A stretch of DNA of 64,000 nt from Tethya wilhelma. Taxonomy: Eukaryota > Porifera > Demospongiae > Tethyida > Tethyidae. The notes beneath the pieces are model-generated. The model was not told the DNA's origin and made no database searches. It saw only the letters and a program-made list of their open reading frames with translations. Positions 36,668 to 47,097 of the stretch are shown piece after piece. Within the stretch, counting starts at the first letter, position 1; each line of letters starts with the position of its first letter. The stretch spans positions 2,040,817 through 2,104,816 of the forward strand of contig CAXIPT010000006.1 in the NCBI GenBank assembly GCA_964030475.1. Direction: 5' to 3'. The translations under genes and the position numbers were made by a program.

Positions 36668-36721
<54 letters not shown>

Positions 36722-36722
36722 N

Positions 36723-36781
<59 letters not shown>

Positions 36782-37712
36782 TCATACCATCTCTTTGACA
36801 ATATTAAAGCCGGCCAACCACTGATTGATGAAATTATCAGCTTTGAATGGCACCATCATCAAACGATTCAACCTACAATGTATGCACATGTATGGACATT
36901 ATACAAATACACACAACGTGAGGTAAAACAAAAACAAGCAAACAAACAAACAATACTTGTCTATAAGTAGAATAATACTATAACCTATAATAATTGTTCC
37001 AATACACAATACAGACAATAAATTCCACGAGTAGTTGTTTTCTTACACTCTCAAAGGAATCTGTCCTCGCCCATTGGCATGTAGCTTGATCCTTAGGTGA
37101 CTGTATAAGAGGGAGATTATAAAAGATTATAACACAGAGAATATATCACAGAGATTATAACACAGAGATTGTAATGAAAAATGTCTTAAGTAATAGCCGT
37201 GCATACACATACATGAACATTGGGTTCATTGTAGATGAAAATTCCAACGTTCTTAAGTACAGCGTTACAAATAATCTTAAACCTAAAGGAACCCTCCCAA
37301 TGCCTGCTCATGCAGGCAAATGTGAAGACGTCCAAACACACAGCTAATCGGCAAACTAAACCTTTGACCCACTAAACCACTGTCTTGTATCATTACAAAC
37401 AATCCCAAACCTCAAAGAACCTTCCCAAACCTTGTGCAACTACATTTACACAGTTATCGACACATACTTTGACCCACAAATCACTTACTGTTTCTTAAAG
37501 AAAACTGTAGGAGAGGCGTGTGAGTTGAGCATATTGGCTGTGAGAGCATTGACAGCCTTCTTGAAAGTGTCAGCGACTTGAGGCGACTCTGCTATCAGAT
37601 TGTGAAAGTCGAGGTTGAGAATGCCATCCCTACGATAGACGAGAGTGAGGGAGACATCTTCGGCGTTGTCACTGCTACCCTTGGGACCAGCGAGAGCTGC
37701 TAGTTTGGGATC
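26848..37712 (-). CDS. Phospholipase C-beta, 5' partial
   Basis: At least 25 exons on the minus strand: 37712-37489, 37100-37047, 36872-36788, 36630-36512, 36161-35995, 35435-35289, 34811-34695, 34507-34337, 33999-33822, 33689-33376, 33235-33164, 32920-32815, 32430-32273, 32125-32074, 31903-31734, 31448-31290, 30901-30697, 30208-30138, 30060-29868, 29278-29124, 28739-28674, 28490-28285, 27833-27677, 27517-27431, 26919-26848. They encode part of the PH domain, EF hands ([11 protein letters not shown]), the X box with [23 protein letters not shown] and SIENH (both catalytic His and the Ca2+ ligands), an acidic X-Y linker, the Y box ([32 protein letters not shown]), C2 ([17 protein letters not shown]), and a long charged coiled coil typical of PLC-beta. 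It hydrolyses PIP2 downstream of Gq at the plasma membrane. The first PH exons were not found up to the N at 38623, and about 11 residues between ITHG and EVVETI are missing. Confidence 0.92.
27583..27668. repeat. (ACACCC)/(CA) repeat in PLC-beta intron
   Basis: CCCACACCCACACCCA units grade into a pure CA tract next to the exon boundary at 27677. Confidence 0.85.
28568..28640. repeat. (TG)n with a single N at 28626
   Basis: Long TG tract in a PLC-beta intron, interrupted by one N. The flanking exons are consistent with each other, so this N is probably only an uncertain tract length. Confidence 0.85.
28860..29100. mobile_element. MITE copy, inverted relative to 45622-45853
   Basis: Contains GAAATAATGAGATTC, AAAATAGCTAACTTTTGATTG and GCTGGAAAAG..., the reverse complement of the element downstream of the second apextrin-like gene. 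It is more diverged at its ends. Confidence 0.6.
29318..29593. mobile_element. MITE, TCTAGGAAGGTTGTA-terminated family (copy 1)
   Basis: Shares interior (ATTCAAAAGATCTCTT, TCAATCCCAGCTCAATAC-type) and inverted ends with the element at 34905-35175. Confidence 0.6.
30487..30547 (+). other. tRNA-like fragment (A box and B box)
   Basis: TAGCTCAGTGGTAAGAGC is a textbook tRNA D-arm (A box), and GGGTTCAAATTCC a T-arm (B box) with a pairing stem. The interval between them is too short for an anticodon arm. A deleted tRNA pseudogene or tRNA-derived SINE head in a PLC-beta intron. Confidence 0.5.
30578..30700. repeat. ACATGTAACATGCATGCCA minisatellite
   Basis: Units of about 20 bp alternating CATGTAACATGCATG and CCAACA, ending at the PLC-beta exon boundary at 30697. 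Confidence 0.8.
31452..31562. repeat. GTGAGGGT-type G-rich minisatellite
   Basis: Degenerate GAGGGTGTGA units. The same kind of array occurs at 37727-37780 and 41937-42015. Confidence 0.75.
32959..33026. repeat. Truncated duplicate of PLC-beta exon 32920-32815
   Basis: Repeats the first 60 or so bases of that exon with its acceptor and the adjoining TG tract (one synonymous difference, GTAGGTC versus GTATGTC). It stops inside the exon without a donor, so it cannot be spliced as an exon. Confidence 0.85.
34621..34682. repeat. (TG)n(GA)n tract beside a PLC-beta exon
   Basis: The tract starts 12 bp from the splice donor of exon 34811-34695. The intron that holds it appears to have lost a small exon (see findings). 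Confidence 0.8.
34905..35175. mobile_element. MITE, TCTAGGAAGGTTGTA-terminated family (copy 2)
   Basis: Inverted ends of about 45 bp: ATATCTTGGTTTAGGAAGGT on the left, CAACCTTCCTAGACTGAGAT on the right. About 270 bp, non-coding. Confidence 0.7.
35749..35970. mobile_element. MITE, GGCTATAC-terminated family (copy 2)
   Basis: Left end ATACTGTATAGCTGGAAATA and right end AATATTACCGGCTATACAGT are inverted repeats. Related to 21770-21982. Confidence 0.65.
36670..36780. repeat. (TC)n-N-(CA)n compound tract
   Basis: A TC tract and a CA tract separated by one N at 36722, within a PLC-beta intron. Confidence 0.85.
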
Positions 37713-38502
37713 CTGTATGTGTGTGTGTGAGGGTGTGAGGATGTGAGGGTGTGAGGGAGTGAGGGTGTGAGGGTGTGTGTGTGTATGTGTGTGTACACAT
37801 GAGTGAGTGTGAAAGGAATGCATATACACAATTCGCAAAGCCCAACAAGTGTTCATCTCACACCATGAATACAATCGGCCAAATTTTATTCCCACCAATA
37901 TTTTGTGCTATACGGTACAGTACATAATTATACAAAATTTCACATGTGAAAAGTATCATAGACACTATTAATACATTCAACTGACTATTGCACATAGTCA
38001 CAACAACATGCAGACTATATACTTATAGAAGCCTTTTTGCATGTGCATGCTATAAGGAACATCTATAATATAGGCTTAAGCATGTTTGTTAGGTATTGAA
38101 TGTGTGACATCGAATGAAGACAAGACAGCAATATTTTTTACCCACAAATAATGCACAACCAATGAATATACACATGCAAGATGTTGTTTTTATTTGAAAA
38201 AAACCTTTGAAACTGTGTGTGGCTATAAAACCACTTGAGGAAACATTGTTTTGAGAAACTATACTGCATCCATATAGTTTTACGTAACATTTTTGTAACA
38301 AATGCATATATGCTTGGTCCCACGCATACACCACTCTCAGCTAGAAACAATTCTAAAATAGATACAATCTAGCTACCGTTCTATAGCCAGAGCAATTTTT
38401 CTAGTAACAAGAAATAGTAATAACTATTAAGGTACCACTCAAAAAGGAGTAAACCTTAAGTTGACAAAGAGACCAAAGCAGCTATAGCTATCAGTCGACA
38501 AA
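37713..38502. other. Region where the PLC-beta 5' exons should lie
   Basis: No exon encoding the start of the PH domain could be found between the first visible PLC-beta exon and the collagen gene. Contains GAGGGTGTGA repeats (37727-37780). The N at 38623 lies within the next gene's first intron. Confidence 0.4.
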
Positions 38503-38623
38503 ATGAAACTTCAAAATCAGTTACTACTACTAGTATTGGTGGTGTTTGTGACATCAGTTGAACATCTCGAAGGTAAATATAAAACTCATTGAAAATTAAG
38601 TCATGAAAATACATACTGCAAAN

Positions 38624-38658
<35 letters not shown>

Positions 38659-39503
38659 AAAACAAAACTTGATTTATTTTATGTAGCTTCACCAAAGAGC
38701 AAGAGAAGTGGTTCTGATGAATTTAAAAGCAATGAGCTTACAGACTTGGAGAGCAGATGCCCACCAGTTGTCAACAACATTATCGTCAACGGTACAGGAC
38801 CACCTGGTCCTCAAGGACCCCCTGGAATCCAGGGACCCCCCGGAATAGCAGGTCCTCAATACGGTAATGGATAAAAAATAACCATGATATTTCTATATAC
38901 CACTCTTAGGCTGTGTACTATCACTTATCACTATATCCTTCAGGTGGTGGATTGACCTACACTCGCTGGGGAAGATCTTCCTGTCCCTCAACTCCAGGAA
39001 CAGAGCTCCTTTATGACGGCATCATGGTCGGGAGCAGATACAATGAAGGAGGTGGAGCTAACTATCTCTGCCTTCCAAAAAGAGAACCAGAATTCCTGGA
39101 ATTTACCCATGGACAACAAAGCCTTAGAGCTGTACTTTACGGTGCTGAGTACGAACTGTACCAAGGTCTCGAACCATCTGGCTTTGAACACGACCAACAT
39201 CACAACGCTCCTTGCGCCGTGTGCTTTACTCACGATCGTAGCATCACTGTGATGATTCCAGCCAAAGTGAACTGCTCCTCTTCATGGACCAGGGAGTACT
39301 ATGGCTACGTCATGTCAACTAGGAAGGGGCACAACTATCGCGATATATTTGTGTGTGTCGATGTCGATGCTGAAGCGCTACTAGGCTCAGGGTTAGACAC
39401 AGATCCAGTTACCCTCTATTTCACTGAGACCAGCTGCAATGGTATTCCATGTGGACCGTATAAAATGGGGAAGGAGATACCATGTGTGGTGTGCACTAAA
39501 TAA
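38503..39503 (+). CDS. Short-chain (spongin-type) collagen 1
   Basis: Exons 38503-38572, 38687-38863 and 38944-39503, 268 residues. Exon 1 is a signal peptide (MKLQNQLLLLVLVVFVTS). Exon 2 has a linker, the glycosylation site NGT, and about seven Gly-X-Y triplets (GPPGPQGPPGIQGPPG). Exon 3 is a 186-residue cysteine-rich domain starting GGLTYTRWGRSSCP and ending in PCVVCTK, the C-terminal NC domain of sponge short-chain collagens, which is related to collagen IV NC1. Both introns are phase 1. The triple helix is extremely short for a structural collagen, so the Gly-X-Y part probably only trimerises the C-terminal domain. The protein is secreted to the extracellular matrix or exoskeleton. A single N at 38623 lies in a poly-A run in intron 1. 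Confidence 0.85.
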
Positions 39504-40160
39504 AACTCTTACACAACTTTGGATATGTAGACATTGATTTTATCACTAAAGCAGAATATGTATGCCATACGAGTAGTATAGGAAAATTAGATGTTTGTCA
39601 TTACTGAGTAATAGCAGTTTTTAGTGCACATTTTTCTCAAATTTGTGTTAATTCAATAGTTATTACATTATGATGCATGCATGCATGGCAAATAATGTTA
39701 CACGTATGATATAATGTGGCCTAAAAACAGCATGCATGCAGTATCAATCAAATTACTAATATCGTAAGTGCTATGAGATCACATCAGGGTGTAGCCAAGT
39801 CAATTCTCTTCTACACTTAGCTTTATCATGCACTGATATAGTTTTCCACACACAATTAAGTATTATCATTTGAAATGACCAAAACATCAAACACTATACA
39901 CAACATCAATAGCCATTCAATTGTAGATAGCACTTATTGATCTCGCACAAGTCAAATTAAAACTATAATGCAGTTAATTAAAGTTAGATAAATTCAGGTC
40001 ACGACTATTCAATTCAGAACACGCATGGGAGTTCAACAATTAATGATAATCAGAGTCAAGTGATTGAAGATGTGTGTGCAATGGAATAGCAATTAAATGT
40101 AGCTAAGTCATGTACGCATGCATGCATATAATTATATGGATCCTGTATAGTGGCTTTATA

Positions 40161-40243
40161 ATTCTAGTGAGAGTGCCAAGTCCCATCGGCTAGTCTATAT
40201 AAGAGAACAAGCTATAAATGTAACCACAATCTAGCAAGACTTA
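40161..40243 (+). promoter_or_regulatory. Promoter of apextrin-like gene A
   Basis: ATTCTAGTGAGAG (40161-40173), TATA box TCTATATAAG (40194-40203), and TAGCAAGACTTA (40232-40243) about 30 bp later where transcription would start. All three elements recur at other genes of the cluster. Confidence 0.55.
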
Positions 40244-40283
40244 ATTGCTACATACCTGGAAAACAAACAAACGGGGGAAAAAT

Positions 40284-41519
40284 ATGAGAGATGCAACTAA
40301 TTCGAAGATGCTCGTGCTGATTGTATTGCTGTCTGTCTTGACGTCAATTGATTGCACCAGTCCAATGAAATACAAACCAGCAATTGTGCCACAAGAGGAA
40401 AACGGTCAGTGTTTTATCAATGTGGTTGATGAAACTGTAAACGAAATTCGAAGTGCAATCAGTGAAGATATCAAAGACCTCCTTCATAGTATCCAGCAAT
40501 GTAGCTTGGGAGAGTGCACTGAGAATCCAGCTCTTTCTTGCGATCATATCTTTAATAGCAACCCTTCAAGTATTCCTGGAGACTACTGGGTTCAGACGTG
40601 TGGTGGAAATATAATAGAGCAAGTGTACTGTGCTAAGGACAAACCATGTAACTGTACTGTGGAAGGTAGGTAAAATCGCGAAATTTTGAACCCTACGAAA
40701 ATTTCCCACTATACAGTAAAACAGTTGTAGTCTAGTAATAAAGATAATTATGCAGACTGTATGAGTGCAGAAATAGAATTAGGGAGTTAGTTCTATATAG
40801 GGTTATAGGCCTGCTATCTATAGACAAATAGTATTAACTATACAGGTAATTGTTTTTAATGCATTAACACTATTTTGTTCATAGACTTCATTCCTAGATG
40901 GCCTGATGGAACCTATGCCCTACAATCGTCTACAAGTGGATGTCCGATCGGGTGGAGTGAGGGGTGGAGATTTCACGATACAGAGAACATAGACAGCAAC
41001 AACTACTGGACCGAAGATCTCCCACGACATGTCCGAGGGATATACAATAGAGATAACATTGAACAAACCTTCTGTGTCAAAGGTGATTCCGTACAAAACT
41101 ACGGAGTTACGTGGCCGAAGGGAACCTACTGTATTGCGAGGAAAGGTGGGGTATGCCCCTCCAATCAATTCCACGAAGGTAGCATTTTTTGGGATGACGA
41201 AAATAGCAGCAATAAAAACACTGCATCTGGTGCCTTACCAGATGGTGAATACGGCAGTGATACTAAGATATTCTACTGTTGTCGAAATGACCAGGAACCA
41301 AATGTACCCATCACTCTTCCAAAAGAAAGACCTTTCATCCTCTATCGCTTCGGAGGGACCTGTCAGTCGGTAGATGGTATGAGGGTAGCAAACGAACGGC
41401 TCAAATTTGACGACGAGGATGATGACTACATGACTGGTTGCAATGATTACCATCCCGATGATGATGATTGCTATGATGACCATAAAATTCATTTCTGCTA
41501 CTACTACAACGAGTCTTGA
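40284..41519 (+). CDS. Apextrin-like protein A (fibrinogen/COLFI-like N module plus ApeC domain)
   Basis: Exons 40284-40665 and 40885-41519, phase-1 intron, 338 residues. Residues 1-24 are a signal peptide. The N module (about 30-127) has a helical stretch (SAISEDIKDLLHSIQQC) and a cysteine pattern ALSCDHIFNSNPSSIPGDYW...QVYC resembling the N-terminal part of fibrinogen-like and COLFI domains. Exon 2 is an ApeC domain: PRWPDGTYAL, GCPIGWSEGWRFHDTE, WPKGTYCIARKGGVCP, LPDGEYGSDT, YCCRNDQ, FILYRFGGTCQSVDGM, and a final acidic HFCYYYN. In amphioxus, ApeC proteins bind bacterial peptidoglycan and act in mucosal defence. A similar secreted microbe-binding role is inferred here. The start at 40284 matches the paralog's N-terminus. 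Confidence 0.85.
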
Positions 41520-42395
41520 ACAGAAACAGTTTACATTATTGTTTTGCTATACCTGTTTCTATACTTATTATTTGCCTATTAATAGATATGTATGAGCTTA
41601 TACTTACATAGCTGCAGTTTATTGAACAGAAAACAGTAGTTCTACATTATATTAATTCTGTGTTAGGTGCTATATTATTCCACTGAGACTAAAGTCCATC
41701 TGGTTTGAGAATGCTGGTAAAAAACTTGTTTGGTTGCTTTTCCAGCTTCCTATACACCTTAGGAATCAAAAGTTATTGCTATTTTGCAAAAAGTATTGCA
41801 TGAATCTCATTATTTCACTTCCGGCAGCATTCTAAAAACAGATGGACTTTAGTATTTAGTATGTGAAGTATGTGTGCATGTTACACATGCATCCATACTC
41901 TGTATGGATCATAATTTATAGTGGCACTATAATTCTGGTGTGAGGATGTGAGGGTGTGATGGATGAGGGTGTGAGGATGTGAGGGTATGAGGGTGTGAGG
42001 GTGTGAGGATGTGAGGGGTACAATGTACTAACAAAATTGACAAAGGACAACAATTGTTTACCACCAGCCGTGAATATGCACATGTATATTTAAAAACAAT
42101 ATGTCATATAGATTTAAGCGGCCATCAGGAAATGACATAAGAAAAGTGAAAGTTCACTTACTACTGTAAAATTAATAGTAACAATGACGTAAAAATAATT
42201 AATCAACCATGAAGCAATAAACAGCTATATTCATATAGTCTGTGGGAGATCAATGTTCCCTCCTAACCTAGCTCACATGTACACTTTCTATAAAAAGGGA
42301 GAAAAGAGTTAGCAGCAGATATCAGCAACAACTTAGAAGGGAACAGGAAGCAACAAGAAGGAGCAACAAAGAAGAAAGCTGCATGCCAATACAAA
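41520..42395. other. Intergenic, with MITE and G-rich repeat
   Basis: Holds the element at 41688-41853, a GAGGGTGTGA minisatellite (41937-42015), and before the next gene a TATA-like TCTATAAAAAG at about 42288-42300. Confidence 0.55.
41688..41853. mobile_element. MITE, ACTAAAGTCCATCTG-terminated (internally deleted copy)
   Basis: The left end ACTAAAGTCCATCTGGTTTG and the complement of the right end (ACTAAAGTCCATCTGTTTTT) are perfect inverted repeats over about 15 bp, followed by AGAATGC on both sides. The copy at 45622-45853 keeps an extra 70 bp inside. Confidence 0.75.
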
Positions 42396-43430
42396 ATGAA
42401 ACAGACACTAGTAGCTTTAGCAGTGCTTGTTGCATTGGTTGGATATCTCGAAGGTAGATATACATCTCAAATAAAATTCTATACCTATATAACACTACTG
42501 AGCTAAACCCTCAGCTCCCTTTACTACATTGCAACTGGGACAAAGAAGGGGGGTTTATATAGCTCGATAGACTACAGTAACTATTATTCACATCTGATTC
42601 AAATATCATATATCTTTAGCCCTGCCAAGGACTGAAAGGAGTGCTCCAAGTGGAAATGGAAACACCAGCAATCAGCTGGCTAATCCAAACAGCAACTGCC
42701 CATCAGTTGTCAACAACATTATCGTCAACGGTACAGGACCACCTGGACCTCAAGGACCCCCTGGACCCACGGGAATAGCAGGTCCTCAAGGTATAAAATT
42801 ATATGGAATTCACAGCAGATCGTATTTACTGATGCAAATGCTGGTTGTTCTTCAGGTCAATCTAATGGTGGCGGACTGACCTACACTCGCTGGGGGAAAT
42901 CTTCCTGTCCCTCAACTCCAGGAACAGAGCTCCTTTATGACGGCATCATGGCTGGGAGTCAATATAATGAAGGAGGTGGAGCGAATTACCTGTGTCTTCC
43001 AAATGAACCCGAGTTTTTAGAGTCTCTTTCTGGGCAACAAAATTTGAGAGCTACACTACATGGTGCCGAATACGAACTCTTATACACCGACACCTTTGTC
43101 CCAAGTGGCTTCAGAAATAGAGCACATAACAATGCCCCTTGCGCCGTGTGTTTTACTCACGATCGTAGCATCACTGTGATGATTCCAGCCAAAGTGAACT
43201 GCCCTTCTTCCTGGACCAGGGAGTACTATGGCTACGTCATGTCAACAAGGAAAGCACACAATTATCGTGATATGTTTGTGTGTGTCGATGTCAATGCTGA
43301 TGCACTTCCAGGAACAAGTCGCGACACTAACGGAGTTACCCTCTATTTCACCGAAACTACCTGCAATGGTATTCCCTGTGGGCCATACCAGAATGGGAAG
43401 GAGATACCATGCGTGGTGTGCACTAAATAA
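42396..43430 (+). CDS. Short-chain (spongin-type) collagen 2
   Basis: Exons 42396-42453, 42620-42790 and 42856-43430, 267 residues. Same plan as collagen 1: signal peptide (MKQTLVALAVLVALVG), NGT followed by about six Gly-X-Y triplets, then the cysteine-rich NC domain starting GGGLTYTRWGKSSCP and ending PCVVCTK. The linker and the loop around residues 140-160 are the most diverged parts. Phase-1 introns throughout. It lies upstream of apextrin-like gene B just as collagen 1 lies upstream of gene A, so the pair was duplicated as a unit of about 4 kb. Confidence 0.85.
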
Positions 43431-44271
43431 AAAAAAGATTGAACTCTTACTGACTACACAATTTTGGACATGTAGATAGATGTATAGATTTATCATTTTA
43501 GCAGTATATATATGCAGTCTAGTATTATTATTATAATAATAGAAAGTTTAACTCTTTGTCATTCCTGACTCAGTGAGCACACAAATTTTAATATGCACAT
43601 TCTTCTCGAATTTGTGTCAATTCCGGCAATGCATACCATGAGCATGTGAACACATGGTAGTTAATTTTGCACTGGCATAAGGCGTCCTTCAAATACCAGA
43701 ACTCATTGGAACCATTAGACATAGTGCTATGGGATCGCATCAGGGTGTAGTCAATCAGTCAATAGTACAGACTCTAGTTTAATTACAATAGTTTTCCGCA
43801 TAAGTACATAGTTTCGTTCGAAATTATCAAAAGCATTAAATAATACACAACATGCATACATATACACATAACGCTTTAATTGTAGAGTGTACTGTCTCAT
43901 AGATTTGCCACAAGTCAAATCAAAATTAATGCAGTTCACTTAAAGCTAATCAATTCAGGTCAGGACTACAATTAAATCACACAGATAAGAGTGCACTAGG
44001 GAGTTTGGACAATAAAGCCATGCTGCAGCATGTCTATAGTAGATACATAAAGTATGCATGCATGCATGTGTGTGTGCATGTATGGTACAAAATCCAGCTA
44101 TAAGTTATATGCATGCATGCTGGATCATAGTGGTAATACAGTCAATCCCAGTGAGAGAGGCAAATCCCACATGCTAGTCTATGAAAAAGAACAGAATCTG
44201 ATGTAACTACCATTTAGCAAGACTTATGCCACACACCGTCTGGAAAATAAACGGCTCTAAAAACAAAAAAA
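43431..44271. other. Intergenic, promoter of gene B at its end
   Basis: AATCCCAGTGAGAG (44144-44157), a weakened TATA (GTCTATGAAAAAG at about 44177) and TAGCAAGACTTA (44215-44226) repeat the promoter arrangement of gene A. Otherwise AT-rich with CATGCATG runs. Confidence 0.5.
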
Positions 44272-45427
44272 ATGAGGGATGCAACAAATTCAAAGATGCC
44301 AGTGCTGATCGTATTGCTGACTGTATTGACGGCAATCAATTGCACAAGTCCCAGAAGATACAAACCAACCAAGGTGCCAAAAGAGGAGAACAGTCAGTGT
44401 TTTACTGACATGGTTAACGAAGCTGCAAGTGAAATTCGAAGTGCAATCAGTGAAGATATTCAAGACCTCCTTCATGGTATCCAGCAATGTAGCTTGGGAG
44501 AGTGCAGTGAGAATCCAGCTCTTTCTTGCGATCAAATCTTTAATAGCAACTCTTCGAGTATTCCTGGAGACTACTGGGTTCAGACATGTGGTGGAGATAT
44601 AGAGCAAGTGTACTGTGCTATGGACAAACCATGTGGTATAGGACAATAGCATAACATTTATCGATAATGTGCATTACAATAAAGATATATAATTATAAAT
44701 TTATGCATGATTAAGTGATTGTAGGTGTTTTAAAACTACATGTATGCAATTGTTGTTTTTTTCATGCAATAACACTAATTTTGTCTATATAGATATCATT
44801 CCTAGATGGCCTGATGGAAACTATGCCCTACAATCGTCTACAAGTGGATGTCCCATCGGGTGGAGCGAGGGGTGGAGATTTCACGATACAGAGGACACTA
44901 ACAGCTACAACTACTGGACCGAAGATCTCCCACGACATGTCCGAGGGATATACGATGAAGATAACATTGAACAAACCTTCTGTGTCAAAGGTGATTCCGT
45001 ACAAAACTACGGAGTTGTGTGGCCAAAGGGAACCTACTGTATTGCGAGGAAAGGTGGGGTATGCCCCTCCAATCAATTCCATGAAGGTAGCATTTTTTGG
45101 GATGACGAAAATAGCAGCAACGGGAACAGTGCATCCGGTGCCCTACCAGATGGCGAATATGGCAGTGATACTAGGATATACTACTGTTGTCGAAATGACC
45201 AGGAACCAAATGTACCCATCACTCTTCCAAAAGAAAGACCTTTCATCCTCTATCGCTTCGGAGGGACCTGTCAGTCGGTCGATGGAATGAGGGTAACGAA
45301 CGAACGGCTCAAATTTGACGACGAGGATGATGACAACATGACTGGTTGCAATGATTACCATCCTGATGATGATGATTGTTATGACGACCACAAAATTCAT
45401 TTCTGCTACTACTACAACGAGTTTTGA
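44272..45427 (+). CDS. Apextrin-like protein B (fibrinogen/COLFI-like N module plus ApeC domain)
   Basis: Exons 44272-44635 and 44793-45427, phase-1 intron, 332 residues. Signal peptide, N module and ApeC domain as in gene A. The ApeC exons have the same length (635 bp) and differ at few sites. The exon 1 donor is upstream of the site used in the paralogs: it cuts after PCG, so the CxC pair at the end of the N module (PCNCT or PCGCT elsewhere) loses its second cysteine. All other ApeC landmarks, including GTYCIARKGGVCP and YCCRND, are intact. A secreted lectin-like or peptidoglycan-binding role is inferred from the family. Confidence 0.85.
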
Positions 45428-47097
45428 ACAGAAACAGTTTACATTATTGTTTTGCAATCATTTATACCTGTTTCTATACTTATATTATTTGCCTATTAAT
45501 AGATATGTATGAGCTTACTAACTAGTTATATAGCTGCAGTTTATTGAACAGAAAACAGTATAGTTCTACATTATATTAATTATTTCTGTGTTTGGTGCTA
45601 TAATTATTATATTCCACTGAGACTAAAGTCCATCTGGTTTGAGAATGCCGGTAGAAAAACTTGAAAACCTTTCTAAATATCCAACTATGTTTCAAAATTT
45701 CAAGCACCATTGGAAAGCACTTGTTCTTCCTGTTTGTTTGGTTTCTTTTCCAGCTTCCTATGCCTTATCAATCAAAAGTTAGCTATTTTGCAGAAAGTAT
45801 TGCACGAATCTCATTATTTCACTTCCGGCAGCATTCTCAAAACAGATAGAAGTATGTGTGCATGTTACATAATAAGTCATGCATCCATACTCTGTGTGCA
45901 CTAAACAAACAAAGATTGAACTCTTACTGACTATACACACACAATTTTGGACATGTTGATTTATAGATTTATTTAGCAGTATATATGCTGTCTAGTATAT
46001 TAACTTATTGTGTCATTCCTGACTCAGTGAGCATGCAACTGCAATCCTAAATCCACCACTGCCTTATAATAGCTACATCAGTAGCAAACTTGTAGTGGGT
46101 TATAATGCACTCAGTACCATATCTTTCACTCAAGTTAACTGGTGAGTAGCTAATATAGAGTGAATCATGAACATGACAAATTCCATCATGTGCATCCATG
46201 GCAACACATTTTGCACTGTTCTTTGTGTATAGCAGTATTAATTTAGAGTTAATTGAAAGTACTTAAACTGTAAGTGCAATAGCTACACGTGCATGACCAC
46301 ACTGAGAGGGTGTATAGCTATATAGCCGATCAACACAAGAGGTCTTACTTAGCTGGCATGTGTAATAATTAAAAATATTTTATATAGATAGTTTTGATTC
46401 CCACATGCATGGCACTGCATATCCCTTTCATCTAAGTGACAGTATATGACCAACAATCAAAAGCACTTACAATACACACATGCATTAATTTATGAAAGCC
46501 TTTTAATTGCAGAGTATGCATGGTATTGATTCCCACACGCTACATTGTACTTTCATCTGAATGACAATACGACCAAAAGTACTTGCAACACATACACCCA
46601 CTTTGAAATACACTTGTTAATCACAAGTCAAATGTAAAACTATAATGCAGTCAATTAAGATAGATTCAGGTCATGGCAATAATTCAAAGTGCAATACACT
46701 TGACTTGGGAGTTTTACAATATAAACAGTCAGCATTACAGTCACTGAAGTACTTGCAACACACACGCATGCACTTTGGAGTGCAGAGAATCACAAGTAAT
46801 ATTGATATACAGTCAATTAACTTTAATGGCTATAATTCATACACTTGGGAGTTAGTGGCAATATAGACAGTTAGCGGTAGTCACATCTTTAGTTTATTAG
46901 TCGTTTTACTGATGCAAAGAAGCTTACTGAGATTGTCAGCATTAGGGACACTTCCAGGTGGGTAATTTTACTGAGAAGTTAATTTACTCAGATTACACTA
47001 ATTAACTACACTGCCAGGTCTTGCTAGTCTATATAAAAAGACCTACATTTAGCAAGAGTTAGATAATACATACGTCTACCTTACACAGTTCATTGCA
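45428..47097. other. Long intergenic region, promoter of gene C at its end
   Basis: Contains the MITE at 45622-45853 and nothing else recognisable. The last part has TCTATATAAAAAG (47028-47040) followed by TTAGCAAGAGTTA, matching the start regions of the neighbouring genes. Confidence 0.5.
45622..45853. mobile_element. MITE, ACTAAAGTCCATCTG-terminated (longer copy)
   Basis: Same ends as 41688-41853, in the same position downstream of the paralogous gene, so it was present before the gene pair duplicated. A third, inverted copy is at 28860-29100. Confidence 0.7.
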
